Shown here: positions 1 to 9,063 of the stretch, in pieces
Position numbering within the stretch: position 1 is the first letter of the stretch
How the letters are laid out: every line of letters begins with the position of its first letter
Origin: Singulisphaera sp. GP187
GTDB lineage: Bacteria > Planctomycetota > Planctomycetia > Gemmatales > Gemmataceae
DNA length: 64,000 nucleotides
Assembly: GCA_945905925.1 (NCBI GenBank)
Contig: CAMDQN010000003.1
Span: 1 to 64,000 of the forward strand
Direction: 5' to 3'
Notes under the pieces: model-generated
The model's input: the letters and a program-made list of their open reading frames with translations, nothing else
Told to the model about the DNA's origin: nothing
Database searches by the model: none
Program-made: the position numbers and the translations under genes

Positions 1-101
1 GGCGATAGCGGAGCCGCGATGAGTTGGGAGAGCAGATCGGACGGCAACATGAGGAGGCGTCCCGCACGAACCGGGCGAATCCTCCATCGTTCTACCAAAC
101 G

Positions 102-776
102 TCAGTCACCAACTCGGCGGAAGAACCTCTTCTCGGTGATAATCACCACGCCGGATCTGATCGCGGCTGTGAGCCGGTCGGTGCGGTGAACGAAGGGCAC
201 CCCGCCGAGTTCCGCCAGCGCGTTCTGCAACCCGTCGGCGAGCGTCTCGAACGACTCGGCGAAGCACACCGTGCCGGTCTCCCAGTTCGAGTAGGTCAGC
301 ACGAAGTGGTAGATCAGGTGCTCGAACGGCCGGCCGTTGATGGTCACCCGCAGGTCCGTCATGTGCGTGAAGTCGGACGCACACAATCGGCCCGGCGTGT
401 GCACCTGGGCGAAGAACACTTCCTTCGCCGGGCCGCCCACCGCGCGCCAGGTCTTGACGCGCCGCTGGAACGTGCGGAGTTGGCCGTCCGGGAACACGCC
501 CGGGTGCTCCCGCTGGAGTTGCCGGAACAGGGTCAACGCCTCCAGCCCCGAGTTCAGGGCCAGACGCTCGACGACGCCGGTCCAGACGTCGGCGAACGGG
601 TCCGGGTGAGTGCGCCAGGAATGTGGCATCCGTACCTCGCTGGGGAGCCGGCCGAGCCGGCGGTACTTGCGTGCGGTCTTGGCATCCATGCCCGACCGAA
701 GAGCGGCGACAGCGGCGGGTGTGCCCCGCGCGTCCAACCGCCGTAATTGCCGAACCTGCTGATCCGTCGTGAGCAT
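102..776 (-). pseudogene. Truncated IS21-family transposase (IstA-like)
   Basis: The 224-residue product begins with a helix-turn-helix-like segment (RSGMDAKTARKYRRLGRLP, about residues 27-45). It continues into the start of an rve/DDE integrase core (ASDFTHMTDL, about residue 133). It ends shortly after GGVPFVHRTDRLTAA, a motif typical of IstA. Full IstA proteins are around 500 residues, so the second half of the catalytic core and the C-terminal domain are missing, and the tail after the motif looks unrelated. No IstB helper ATPase is seen in the window. The ATG is preceded by GAGGG. I infer an inactive remnant; the missing part could only lie outside the window if a further rearrangement split it. 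Confidence 0.75.
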
Positions 777-850
777 GCCGAACCCTCAACAACATGGGTT
801 CGCTCAGGGTAGCGCTCACCAGGAATCGTGCCCTGAAAGAGCGGGAAGTG

Positions 851-881
851 TAACTGTCGTTGAGGGGAAAACTAACTGTCG
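851..881. repeat. Short direct repeats, possible IS21-type terminal repeats
   Basis: The 9-mer TAACTGTCG occurs exactly at 851-859 and again at 873-881, about 75 bp upstream of the truncated transposase start. IS21-type elements carry tandem copies of a short transposase-binding repeat at their ends, so this may be the surviving terminus of the element. The assignment rests on position and repetition only. Confidence 0.35.
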
Positions 882-1030
882 CTCATCAGGGTCAAGGTAA
901 CACGCGCCGAAATGGACCAGGTGCATCTGCTCAAAGACGATTGCTGCCCGCGGTGGAACTACTCCATCGTGCCCTGCGACCTCTGGGAGTGCCGATGAAA
1001 CAAAAATGGAAGTTATTCATTGGTCACTCC

Positions 1031-2605
1031 TTAGTGCGGCATGAGCACGGTGTAGCTGTACTTGAACTTCTTCTCTTCCCCCGATTTCAGCGGCAGTGCC
1101 CACACCAATTCCTGGCGTTTGTTCACCGAGTAGACACCCTCCTCGCGGAGCTGGCGTTTCGGGTCGCCCTCGGCCTGAACGAGTTCGCCCGAGAACCGGC
1201 GACGGATCAGTAACTTGATGTCTTCCTTGCGGTGGTTGCTCACCGACAACTCGCCCTCGACCGTCGTCCGGCGGTACTGCCGTCCGCCGATCCAGATGAG
1301 GTCGCGACCACTTCCGTCCTTGTTCAGTTGCTCGTTCTCACTCGACCGGGTTCGCACGCTCAGCGCCTTCTCGACGCGAAGCAGCGTCTCTTCGCCGGAG
1401 TTCACCCAGAACGTCGTGCGCTGACCGTTGAACTGACCGTTGGCGGTGACGGTCGCGGGCCCGGTCGTCATCGGGAACGACAGCGGGTTCTTGAACTTCA
1501 GAGCGTCCCACACGTCGTCCGTGTGCTCGCGCCCTTCGGGGCGACCGTAAGCGTCGCGGGTGTCCGGCACAAGCCATTCCACAATCCGCTCGTATTCGCT
1601 CTTACCCTTCGCCACGGTCAGGGACAGCGCTTCGCCGTCAGCGAGCGTGCGCTTGCCGATCGACTGGTAGTGCATGTCCACGCCCTCGCCGGCCGGGGTC
1701 GCGCCGATCGCGAGGTTGAACGCGCCGCGCTCATTGTTGAACGAGATCCGCTGTTGCGAAACGATCGAGTTGCTCGTCGCGTCGATCTCTCGCGCGCGGT
1801 AGTTGCTGAGTTCCCCGAAGAAATGCGCCCAACTCGTGCGCGGCGACAGTGGCGAGCGAACGTGCGCGTATTCGACGCTGGGGTAACCGGAGATGAGCCG
1901 CACTTCGGCGTTCGTGAAGTCACCGAGTTCGTTGCGGACGACCGCGTGCTGTTCGAGCGTGAGCGTCTTCGGGTCCGAAATGTCGAGCCGGTAACTCGGT
2001 GCCCACGACAGCCCGTGCGTGATGTACCGGATGGTTACTTTCGTCTCGGCCTTATCGTTCTCGGCAAGCGTGAGTACGAGCTGCGGCCGACGGCGCGTGA
2101 CCTTGTCGCCCGCCTCATCTGATTCAACGGACGCGACCTCGCTCGGCTCGATATACACGCGGCCCTTCGCGGTCTGGAGCACGAGGTAGCGGCCGACGGC
2201 ACCTTCTTCAGCCTTCGCGACCTTGAACTTCAGCATCGTGCCGGTGGCCGGGGCTCGCTTGTCGCCCTTGAAGTACACTGTGACTTTCTTGCCCGCGAGG
2301 TCGTCCTGTAGGTTGCCGGGCGCGGCTTCCGCAACGGGCACTTCGACGTCGCGCATCTTCACGATCGCTTCGACGGCGCCGCTGCTGTCGATCCAAAAAG
2401 TACCGTGAACCGGTTGCGGAACGTCGTCGATCGAGTATGTCCCCGGCTTGCCTAGCGTGACCTCGCGCTTGACGATAGCGAGTCCATTCTTGAACAGATC
2501 GACGCCGACGATGCTGCTCTTCACCGGTGTGTCGGCGGCGAGCGCGTGTGTCGCGGGTAGCATGACTGCGGCCAGCGTGAGTGTGAGTGCGCGGAGCGTG
2601 CGCAT
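1031..2605 (-). CDS. Secreted DUF4139-family protein
   Basis: The product is about 524 residues long. It has a clear signal peptide at its start (MRTLRALTLTLAAVMLPATH...AADT), followed by a beta-rich N-terminal part and a DUF4139-like core containing VTIRYITHGLSWAPSYRLDI. I chose the ATG at 2605 because AAAGGA lies just upstream and because the longer reading frame would place 14 hydrophilic residues before the signal peptide. Proteins of this family are exported and mostly uncharacterised. The gene is followed, after the insertion-element remnant region, by no other minus-strand gene, and it lies about 245 bp downstream of the larger secreted protein. Confidence 0.75.
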   Translation of the reverse strand: MRTLRALTLTLAAVMLPATHALAADTPVKSSIVGVDLFKNGLAIVKREVTLGKPGTYSIDDVPQPVHGTFWIDSSGAVEAIVKMRDVEVPVAEAAPGNLQDDLAGKKVTVYFKGDKRAPATGTMLKFKVAKAEEGAVGRYLVLQTAKGRVYIEPSEVASVESDEAGDKVTRRRPQLVLTLAENDKAETKVTIRYITHGLSWAPSYRLDISDPKTLTLEQHAVVRNELGDFTNAEVRLISGYPSVEYAHVRSPLSPRTSWAHFFGELSNYRAREIDATSNSIVSQQRISFNNERGAFNLAIGATPAGEGVDMHYQSIGKRTLADGEALSLTVAKGKSEYERIVEWLVPDTRDAYGRPEGREHTDDVWDALKFKNPLSFPMTTGPATVTANGQFNGQRTTFWVNSGEETLLRVEKALSVRTRSSENEQLNKDGSGRDLIWIGGRQYRRTTVEGELSVSNHRKEDIKLLIRRRFSGELVQAEGDPKRQLREEGVYSVNKRQELVWALPLKSGEEKKFKYSYTVLMPH

Positions 2606-2793
2606 GAGAGGTTCCTTTCGCGAGAGGGGCGAGACCGGCGTGGGCAATATAGCGACCGGCGCCCGTGTGCGAAGACGGCGCTCGTGGTGCTTACAACCGC
2701 GTTACGCAAGCCATTTTGCCTTCGGCGCGAATTGGGCTGCACCAAACAGGGAACAAGTGCGCGTCGCCTGCGTGTGGAATGGGTGATCGAGGT

Positions 2794-2821
2794 AAGCCGC
2801 ACCTTTGCAAAGGTGCGGCTT
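2794..2821. terminator. Perfect 28-bp palindrome, probable hairpin terminator
   Basis: The arms are AAGCCGCACCTTTG and CAAAGGTGCGGCTT, with perfect symmetry. It lies 29 bp past the stop codon of the large minus-strand gene ending at 2850. There is no long T run, so termination is inferred from position and stem strength. Confidence 0.5.
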
Positions 2822-2849
2822 GGAAGGGTGTGGGAATAACGATCAATAC

Positions 2850-5800
2850 TCACTTATCAATCAACAACATATCAGCAACATTCAGAGGCATATTAATCTG
2901 GATGCCGCCCTTCACCTGTATGTACTTCAGTTCGCCGCGCTCGACGCTGCGCACCTTGCTCACTTTGTCCACGCCGCGAATCGTGATCGTGAGCGACGTG
3001 ATCTCGCTCCCGGTCCAGTTAACCAGCGGCACCGCGAGTTTGCCCGGCGTCGATCCCTTCGCGGGCGTGTCGATACACGTCGTTTCGACGAGGCCATCGG
3101 TCGTGACGACGGGTTTCGCGTCTCGCGCGTTGAACCCGAGGAAGTCGTCGGCGAGTCGCGTCAATAGGTGAAGCCGCATCCCGGTCGGCAGGAAGTGCGC
3201 GAAACTGTCCGCGCTCGCGCCGCGATCGACCGGGCGCACCGGCAGCCCGCTCTGCAAGTAGGCCTGACCCGGCAGGAACCCGAACAGGATCGCGCGCCCG
3301 GTGCCGTGCCTCTTCATGACGACTGCGGCCGAACCGTCCTTGAACTTGCCGATCATCGTGCCATCGGTCACGGTAAGCGACTGCTTCCACGCGATCACCG
3401 GCACGTTAAACACGTGATTCGGCGACGGGTTCGGGTCCGGGTCTTGCTTCGACAACCCGCCAATGTGCCACTGTGCCGTGTCCATCACCTCGTACTGCGG
3501 AAGATCGTGTTTGCTGAAGAACGGCGTGTTCTCTTTCAACAGATACTTGGAGACAAGTTTGGGATCAGTCGTGATGGTACTACCCGTTGCGCCGTAGAAC
3601 TTCGCGGTCGCGGGGTTCTCCTTCTGGAACTCGTTGAAGTATCCGCCGCCGGTCATCGCCACCACCGTGCCGCCACCTTCGCACCACTTCTGCAACGAAT
3701 CCACACACTTGGAATGGAGATGCTGTTGTGTGACGTAGATGAGCTTGTAGTCTTTCGCACGGCCTTCGATCACGTCGTCTTCTGAGAGGAAATCAACGGG
3801 CGTCTGCGAATGGCGGAGCGCGTAATACAGCGCCTTGCGCTCGTTGTTGTGGAGCGCAAGCGAGAAATTATTGACCCCGGTAATCAGTTCGTCGGTACTG
3901 GAGAGTAGCAGCCCGACCTTCGCGGGCCGCACTTTCCCATCAACGATGTAGTCTTCAAATATGCCGGCTTCGTGCGTGCAAGTGTAGATTTCCTTCCACA
4001 TCTTGAGATCGGAACTCTCGACGTAGTTCTCGGTGCCGCCCACCGCGGATGGCGTCGCGCAGAAGTAGTTGATCATCTTCGCGCCGTGTGCGATGGATGC
4101 GTAGTAACTCAACCGGAATTCACTCGACAGTTGGCCGGGCGAGTGCGGCATCACGTACATGTGAATAGGCAAATCGTCGTACTTCGCGCCGGCGCGCAAT
4201 CCGCTCACGAGGTAGCCCACGACTTGTGGGCTGAACTCCGCGACCTGCCACGTGTAATCCTCCGTCCACGGCATCGACATCGCCTTCAACTTGAAGGGTC
4301 GGATATAGTCGATTTCGGTGACGAGATAGTTCGCGTGCGGGGAGTAGTTCGCCCCCGTAAGGACGCCCTTACTCTTGTAGTACGCGGTGCCGGCGGCGTA
4401 CTTCGCACCGCCCTTCTCTTTGGCGGCGATCTGCGAGTAGTAATACAGCGGGTCTTTCTTATCCACGGTGTATTTCACCGCGCCTTCGACCTTTACGCCT
4501 CTGTCCGTCAGCCACTTGACGAACTCGTCGTCTTTGAGCGGAATTGCGGGGAGATGAATCTCGTCGCCGTAGCTCACGACGCCGAGGTCGTCGAAGCCGC
4601 CTTTGCGCGCCTCGTGTTTCTTGATCGCTTCAATGGACGGGTCGCCCCAGTGCGCGACGAGTTCGCGCTTCTTGCCGACTCCGCCGAAGGTTGTGTTGTC
4701 GCCGAGTGCGAGCGCGAGTTGCTTCGCTTCGGGGAACGCGGTGTGCGCGCTGGCGAACCCCATGATGCCGTAGAACGGCATTCTCTTCGGCACGCTCCCG
4801 ACTTTCGGGAACTTCGCGACCTCCGAGGTTAGCCAGTCGAGCACTTCTTTCTGGGTGCGGATTTCTGGCTTCCAGTAACGTTTCATGAGCGCGAGCAGGA
4901 GGTCTTGGTTCGGGTTCACGCACCCGGGGATGTCGAAGCACGCGGGTGAGAGGTTCTGCGCCGGCCCCTTCACGGTGATGTCCTTCACCACCTTGATGCC
5001 GCCCTTGCCATCAGGGATGCCGAACTCCAGGCGCAGGTAAAGGTCGCCGCCTTTGCCCTTGGTTGTCACCTTCGGGAACCACTGCGAGTTGTTGAGCGCG
5101 TCGAGCGACTGACCGAGCGGAACCCAACCCGATGTGTCACCCGGTTGCAGGAACTCGTTATCTGGGATCGCACCCTTCGCCGCGACAACCACCTTCGCGA
5201 GCGATTCGGACTTCACCTTGTCCGTGCGCGGCCCGGCGTTGATGTACTTCGTTTCGGAGACGGTGCGACCGCTCTTCAGCACCTGCTGCGTGGGCCAGTC
5301 GCGGATGTGAACGTAGTACGGCGAGTGCTGCCCTTGGTCGAACGGTGCCACGATTGGCACGACCGCAGCGGGCGCGTCCTTCGGGTTGGTGAACCGCACG
5401 AACACGTCGCCGTCCTGTACCAGCCATCCGTCGAATTCGAGGAAGCCGGTTTTCTTCTGAGCCTCCATCCCAGCTTTGTCGTTCGTGAGGCACACCACGT
5501 CGATGTTCCGCTTCGCGATGTTCACGCGTGGCTTGTCGCCGTCTTTCTGCTCGGTCGCGATGAGGCGTAGTTTCGCCGCGCCGGCTGCGAGCTTCACACT
5601 TCCGGGCTGCTGCCACACGATGTTGTCGGTGCCACTCCACCCGTAGCGTTCCATCGGGACGCGCTTGTGACCGTTGAACGCCCATACCTTCGGATCGGGT
5701 AGCCGCCCGCATGGGAACGTGCCGACCACTTTCCCGCCCTGCTCGACTTCCACCGTGAATTCGCACGCAAACGCATACGGTTGCTCATAGCGGACCATCA

Positions 5801-6083
5801 CCTCGAACGTGTCCTCAGATGGAATGGTGATGAGTTGCTCGGCGATAGCCTTCTTGCCGGGCGCGATCTCGTCGGGCGCGCTGAGGCACCCCATGCGAGA
5901 GAGAAAGGTGATGGCGAACGTGCTCGCGTAGTAGTTCTCGCGGTACGGCAGCACCTTCCACCCAGGCGACGTGACGGTGAAGTCTTCGGCCTCCGCGAAG
6001 AGCCGCACCGGCTTCTTCTCTTGCGCTCTCGCGGGGGTGAGGAGCGCGAGCAGCGCGATGACCGACAGCAACAGGCGCGTCAT
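2850..6083 (-). CDS. Large secreted glycoside-hydrolase-like protein
   Basis: The 1077-residue product has a signal peptide ending near ARAQ (residue 21). The first few hundred residues look like beta-sandwich, carbohydrate-binding-like sequence. A middle region around residues 510-530 contains LGVVSYGDEIHLP, the kind of acidic segment found in barrel-type glycosidases. The segment around residue 800 (FLSEDDVIEGRAKDYKLIYV, then QKWCEGGGTVVAMTGG) closely resembles the beta-galactosidase trimerisation, amidotransferase-like domain of GH42 enzymes. I infer an exported polysaccharide-degrading or binding protein. I cannot name catalytic residues with confidence. It starts divergently from the PSD1 cytochrome gene. 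Confidence 0.55.
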   Translation of the reverse strand: MTRLLLSVIALLALLTPARAQEKKPVRLFAEAEDFTVTSPGWKVLPYRENYYASTFAITFLSRMGCLSAPDEIAPGKKAIAEQLITIPSEDTFEVMVRYEQPYAFACEFTVEVEQGGKVVGTFPCGRLPDPKVWAFNGHKRVPMERYGWSGTDNIVWQQPGSVKLAAGAAKLRLIATEQKDGDKPRVNIAKRNIDVVCLTNDKAGMEAQKKTGFLEFDGWLVQDGDVFVRFTNPKDAPAAVVPIVAPFDQGQHSPYYVHIRDWPTQQVLKSGRTVSETKYINAGPRTDKVKSESLAKVVVAAKGAIPDNEFLQPGDTSGWVPLGQSLDALNNSQWFPKVTTKGKGGDLYLRLEFGIPDGKGGIKVVKDITVKGPAQNLSPACFDIPGCVNPNQDLLLALMKRYWKPEIRTQKEVLDWLTSEVAKFPKVGSVPKRMPFYGIMGFASAHTAFPEAKQLALALGDNTTFGGVGKKRELVAHWGDPSIEAIKKHEARKGGFDDLGVVSYGDEIHLPAIPLKDDEFVKWLTDRGVKVEGAVKYTVDKKDPLYYYSQIAAKEKGGAKYAAGTAYYKSKGVLTGANYSPHANYLVTEIDYIRPFKLKAMSMPWTEDYTWQVAEFSPQVVGYLVSGLRAGAKYDDLPIHMYVMPHSPGQLSSEFRLSYYASIAHGAKMINYFCATPSAVGGTENYVESSDLKMWKEIYTCTHEAGIFEDYIVDGKVRPAKVGLLLSSTDELITGVNNFSLALHNNERKALYYALRHSQTPVDFLSEDDVIEGRAKDYKLIYVTQQHLHSKCVDSLQKWCEGGGTVVAMTGGGYFNEFQKENPATAKFYGATGSTITTDPKLVSKYLLKENTPFFSKHDLPQYEVMDTAQWHIGGLSKQDPDPNPSPNHVFNVPVIAWKQSLTVTDGTMIGKFKDGSAAVVMKRHGTGRAILFGFLPGQAYLQSGLPVRPVDRGASADSFAHFLPTGMRLHLLTRLADDFLGFNARDAKPVVTTDGLVETTCIDTPAKGSTPGKLAVPLVNWTGSEITSLTITIRGVDKVSKVRSVERGELKYIQVKGGIQINMPLNVADMLLIDK

Positions 6084-6168
6084 GGGGAGTTCCGAAGAGA
6101 ACCGGGAAACCTGAGTTGGGAAGTGATGGTATCCGCGACGTGAGGCGAGTGGTAGGGGTTAGCAAAGC

Positions 6169-6202
6169 AGACCCACCCCCGGCCCCTCCCTGCAGGGGAT
6201 AG
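6169..6202. repeat. Degenerate copy of a CCCTCCCTGCAGGG palindrome
   Basis: This holds a nearly intact left arm (GACCCACCCCCGGCCCCTCC) and the TGCA centre of the palindrome seen complete at 23467-23510. The right arm decays after GCAGGGG. It lies in the divergent intergenic region between 6083 and 6341. Confidence 0.6.
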
Positions 6203-6340
6203 GTTCTCATCATCATTTGCGAAAAATTCATGAGAGCGCGCCCCCCGCGACCGCTTTCGGGTTTAATTGATACGGTCGCTCGGTCACACTGGGCGGAACA
6301 GGTCTGGTCTTGTTTCCCGCGTTGCGGGGTTGGAACCGAC

Positions 6341-8929
6341 ATGAAAACACGCCTCAGTCTCGCCGCTGCGTTCCTCGCGGGTGTTGCGCTGCTCGCCACG
6401 ATCGGTCGCGACGCCAGCGGCCAGCCCGCGAAGGGCACCGGGTTCATCGACAAACCAAACGCGGACCAGATCGCGTTCTTCGAGAAGAAGATTCGACCCG
6501 TACTCATCGAGCACTGCTACAAGTGCCACTCCGCCGACGCCGAGAAGGTGAAGGGCGGTTTGTACCTCGACACCCGCGACGGGTTCCGCAAGGGCGGCGA
6601 GAGCGGTCCTTCGATCATCCCGAGCAACCCCGCTCGCAGCCCGCTGATGATCGCGCTGAATTCCAAGAACAAAGACCTCGCGATGCCCCCGAAAGGCAAG
6701 TTGCCCGATAGCGTGATCGCCGACTTCGAGACGTGGGTGAAGATGGGTGCCCCCGACCCGCGCGAAGGCAAAGCGATCGCCATCAAGAAGTACGAAGTGG
6801 ATATCGAGAAGGGGCGGCACTTCTGGGCGTTCGTTCCGCCGAAGAAGGTGCCTGTTCCGGTTAGCCGCGAGCCGAAGGCGAGCGCCTGGATCAAGTCGCC
6901 CATTGACGCCTTCCTCCTCTCCGAACTCGACAAGAAGGGACTCACGCCGATCGGTGATGCGGACAAGCGCACGCTGATTCGCCGCATTCACCTCGACCTC
7001 ACCGGGTTGCCACCAACCTCCGATGAAGTGGAAGGGTTCCTCGCGGACAGCAAGCCGGACGTGTTCGAGAAGGTGGTGGATAAGTTGCTCGCGTCGCCCA
7101 AGTTTGGCGAGCGCTGGGGCCGGCACTGGCTCGATGTCGCGCGCTACGCGGAGAGTTCCGGCCGGGCCGTGAACATGAACTACCCGCACGCGTGGCGTTA
7201 CCGCGATTACGTCATCGCCGCGTTCAATGCGGACAAGCCCTACGATCAGTTCATCAAGGAGCAGCTCGCGGGCGACCTGATGGGTGGCGCCGACTCGAAA
7301 ACCAAAGCCGAACGCATCGTCGCGACCGGGTTCCTCGCGATCGGCGCGAAGACGCTCAACGAGAACAACGGCACGCAGTTTGAACTCGACGTGGCCGACG
7401 AACAGATCGACGTGACCACGCAAGCGTTCCTCGGTATCACTGCCGCGTGCGCGCGGTGCCACGACCACAAGTTCGACCCGATCCCGACTAAGGACTACTA
7501 CGCGCTCGCGGGTATCTTCCGCAGCACGGAGACTTGCTACGGCACCATCCGGTTCATTCAAAGCAACAAGCCGTCGCCAACGATCACGCTGCCGAAAGAC
7601 TGCGGACTCCCCGCAGGCACCAACGAGAAACTGACGGCCGACGACAAGGCGCGCCTTGAGAAGCAAATCGAAGACCTGAACAAGCAAATCGCGGACGCCA
7701 CCGACCCGATTCGCACGATCTTCCCGCGAGGGCAGGTCTCGCTGCTGCGGAGTCGGCTCGCGTCGTTCGATGACGCCGGCGACCCGAAATTGCTCGCGGT
7801 CGGCGTGCGCGACAAACCCGCCGGTAAGGGCGGTCCGGGCGGTGGCGGATTCGGGCCGGGCGGGTTCGGGCCGAAGGGCGGCTTCGGCGGCACCAATATC
7901 ATCGCCGATAGCCCGATCTACGATCGCGGGGAACCGGGCAAAGCTTCCGCGACGCGCGTTCCGCGCGGCACGCTTCAAGTGATGTCGAAGTCGCCCCTGA
8001 AAATCAAGAACGGCACCAGCGGCCGGCTCGAACTGGCGGACTGGATCGCGAGCAAAGACAACGCGCTGACCGCGCGCGTTATGGCGAACCGCGTGTGGCT
8101 GCACCTGTTCGGCGCCGGTCTCGTGCCGACCGCGGACAACTTCGGCGCCGCGGGCATGGCCCCGACTCACCCCGAACTACTCGATTACCTCGCGCTGCAG
8201 TTCATGGAGCAGAACTGGTCCGTGAAGAAGCTCATCAAGACGGTGGTGCTGAGTCACGCGTACCAACTCGACTCGAAGAACAACGCGAAGAACCACGACG
8301 TGGACCCCGATAACGCGCTGGTGTGGCGTATGACGCCGCGGCGCCTCGACGCCGAAGCGATGCGCGACTCGATGCTCGCGGTGAGCGGGCAACTCGAAGA
8401 GAAGCCGCCGGTCGGTTCGGTGGTCGCGCGAGCCGGTGAAGGTCCGTTCGGCGGCTTCGGCGGTGGCCGACCCGGTGCGGGCGGGGGTGTCGCGGCGGCG
8501 ATCAACGATCCGCGAAACGTCCAGCGCAGCGTTTACTTGCCGATCGTGCGCGACAACCTGCCCGAAGCGCTCGCGCTGTTCGACGCACCGGACCCGAGCC
8601 TCATCTCGGCCGACCGCCCCACCACAACGGTTCCGGCGCAGGGCTTGTTCCTGCTGAACAACCCGTTCGTGATCCGCAGCGCCGACGCTGCGGCCGACAA
8701 GCTCATGCGCGGGACGACCACCGACACGGAGCGCATCCGCGCCGCGTACCTGAGCTTCTACGGGCGCCCGCCGACCGAGAAGGAACTGACGAACGCGGAG
8801 AAGTTCCTCAAGGATTACGCGGCGCAACTGACGAAGGACCGCGTACCCGCGGTGCGCCAACAGCGCGAGACGTGGTCCGTGTTCTGCCAGGCGCTGTTCG
8901 CCAGCGCCGAGTTCCAGTACCGGAAGTGA
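6341..8929 (+). CDS. PSD1-type cytochrome c protein with DUF1549 and DUF1553 domains
   Basis: The product is about 862 residues, exported (MKTRLSLAAAFLAGVALLA...). A haem site HCYKCHS (C59-C62-H63) sits in a planctomycete cytochrome c domain. It is followed by DUF1549 (LIRRIHLDLTGLPPT..., GRHWLDVARYAESSG) with a second CxxCH at C370-H374 (CARCHDHKFDPIP), and by DUF1553 (LADWIASKDNALTARVMANR, VWRMTPRRLDAEAMRDSML). The start at 6341 puts the signal peptide at the N-terminus; upstream codons in frame are unrelated. Two Gly-rich inserts are unusual (around residues 505-525 and 700-715). The DUF1501 gene downstream is its usual partner in Planctomycetes. The molecular function is unknown; an extracytoplasmic redox role is inferred from the haem motifs. 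Confidence 0.9.
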   Translation: MKTRLSLAAAFLAGVALLATIGRDASGQPAKGTGFIDKPNADQIAFFEKKIRPVLIEHCYKCHSADAEKVKGGLYLDTRDGFRKGGESGPSIIPSNPARSPLMIALNSKNKDLAMPPKGKLPDSVIADFETWVKMGAPDPREGKAIAIKKYEVDIEKGRHFWAFVPPKKVPVPVSREPKASAWIKSPIDAFLLSELDKKGLTPIGDADKRTLIRRIHLDLTGLPPTSDEVEGFLADSKPDVFEKVVDKLLASPKFGERWGRHWLDVARYAESSGRAVNMNYPHAWRYRDYVIAAFNADKPYDQFIKEQLAGDLMGGADSKTKAERIVATGFLAIGAKTLNENNGTQFELDVADEQIDVTTQAFLGITAACARCHDHKFDPIPTKDYYALAGIFRSTETCYGTIRFIQSNKPSPTITLPKDCGLPAGTNEKLTADDKARLEKQIEDLNKQIADATDPIRTIFPRGQVSLLRSRLASFDDAGDPKLLAVGVRDKPAGKGGPGGGGFGPGGFGPKGGFGGTNIIADSPIYDRGEPGKASATRVPRGTLQVMSKSPLKIKNGTSGRLELADWIASKDNALTARVMANRVWLHLFGAGLVPTADNFGAAGMAPTHPELLDYLALQFMEQNWSVKKLIKTVVLSHAYQLDSKNNAKNHDVDPDNALVWRMTPRRLDAEAMRDSMLAVSGQLEEKPPVGSVVARAGEGPFGGFGGGRPGAGGGVAAAINDPRNVQRSVYLPIVRDNLPEALALFDAPDPSLISADRPTTTVPAQGLFLLNNPFVIRSADAAADKLMRGTTTDTERIRAAYLSFYGRPPTEKELTNAEKFLKDYAAQLTKDRVPAVRQQRETWSVFCQALFASAEFQYRK

Positions 8930-8938
8930 AATGCGAAA

Positions 8939-9023
8939 AACCCCTCCCCAACCCCTCCCCTAAGAAGGGAGGGGCTAATTGCTGAAGCCCCTCCCTTCTT
9001 AGGGGAGGGGTTGGGGAGGGGTT
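8939..9023. repeat. Long inverted repeat (intergenic copy of the in-gene palindrome family)
   Basis: Arms of 36 bp (8939-8974 and 8988-9023) contain CCCCTAAGAAGGGAGGGG and its complement, with a 13-bp loop. It begins 10 bp after the stop codon of the PSD1 gene. The same arm core appears inside coding sequence at 60861-60977 and 63756-63878. It may act as a terminator or processing hairpin between the PSD1 and DUF1501 genes. Confidence 0.9.
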
Positions 9024-9063
9024 AAGACCCACGAAACACCAAAACACCCACAGGAACCTTCCC

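Noticed and set aside
6284..8170. A 628-codon open frame antisense to the PSD1 cytochrome gene
   Set aside because: It covers a gene with clear DUF1549/DUF1553 and haem motifs; the antisense product is Arg/Val-rich and unrecognisable.
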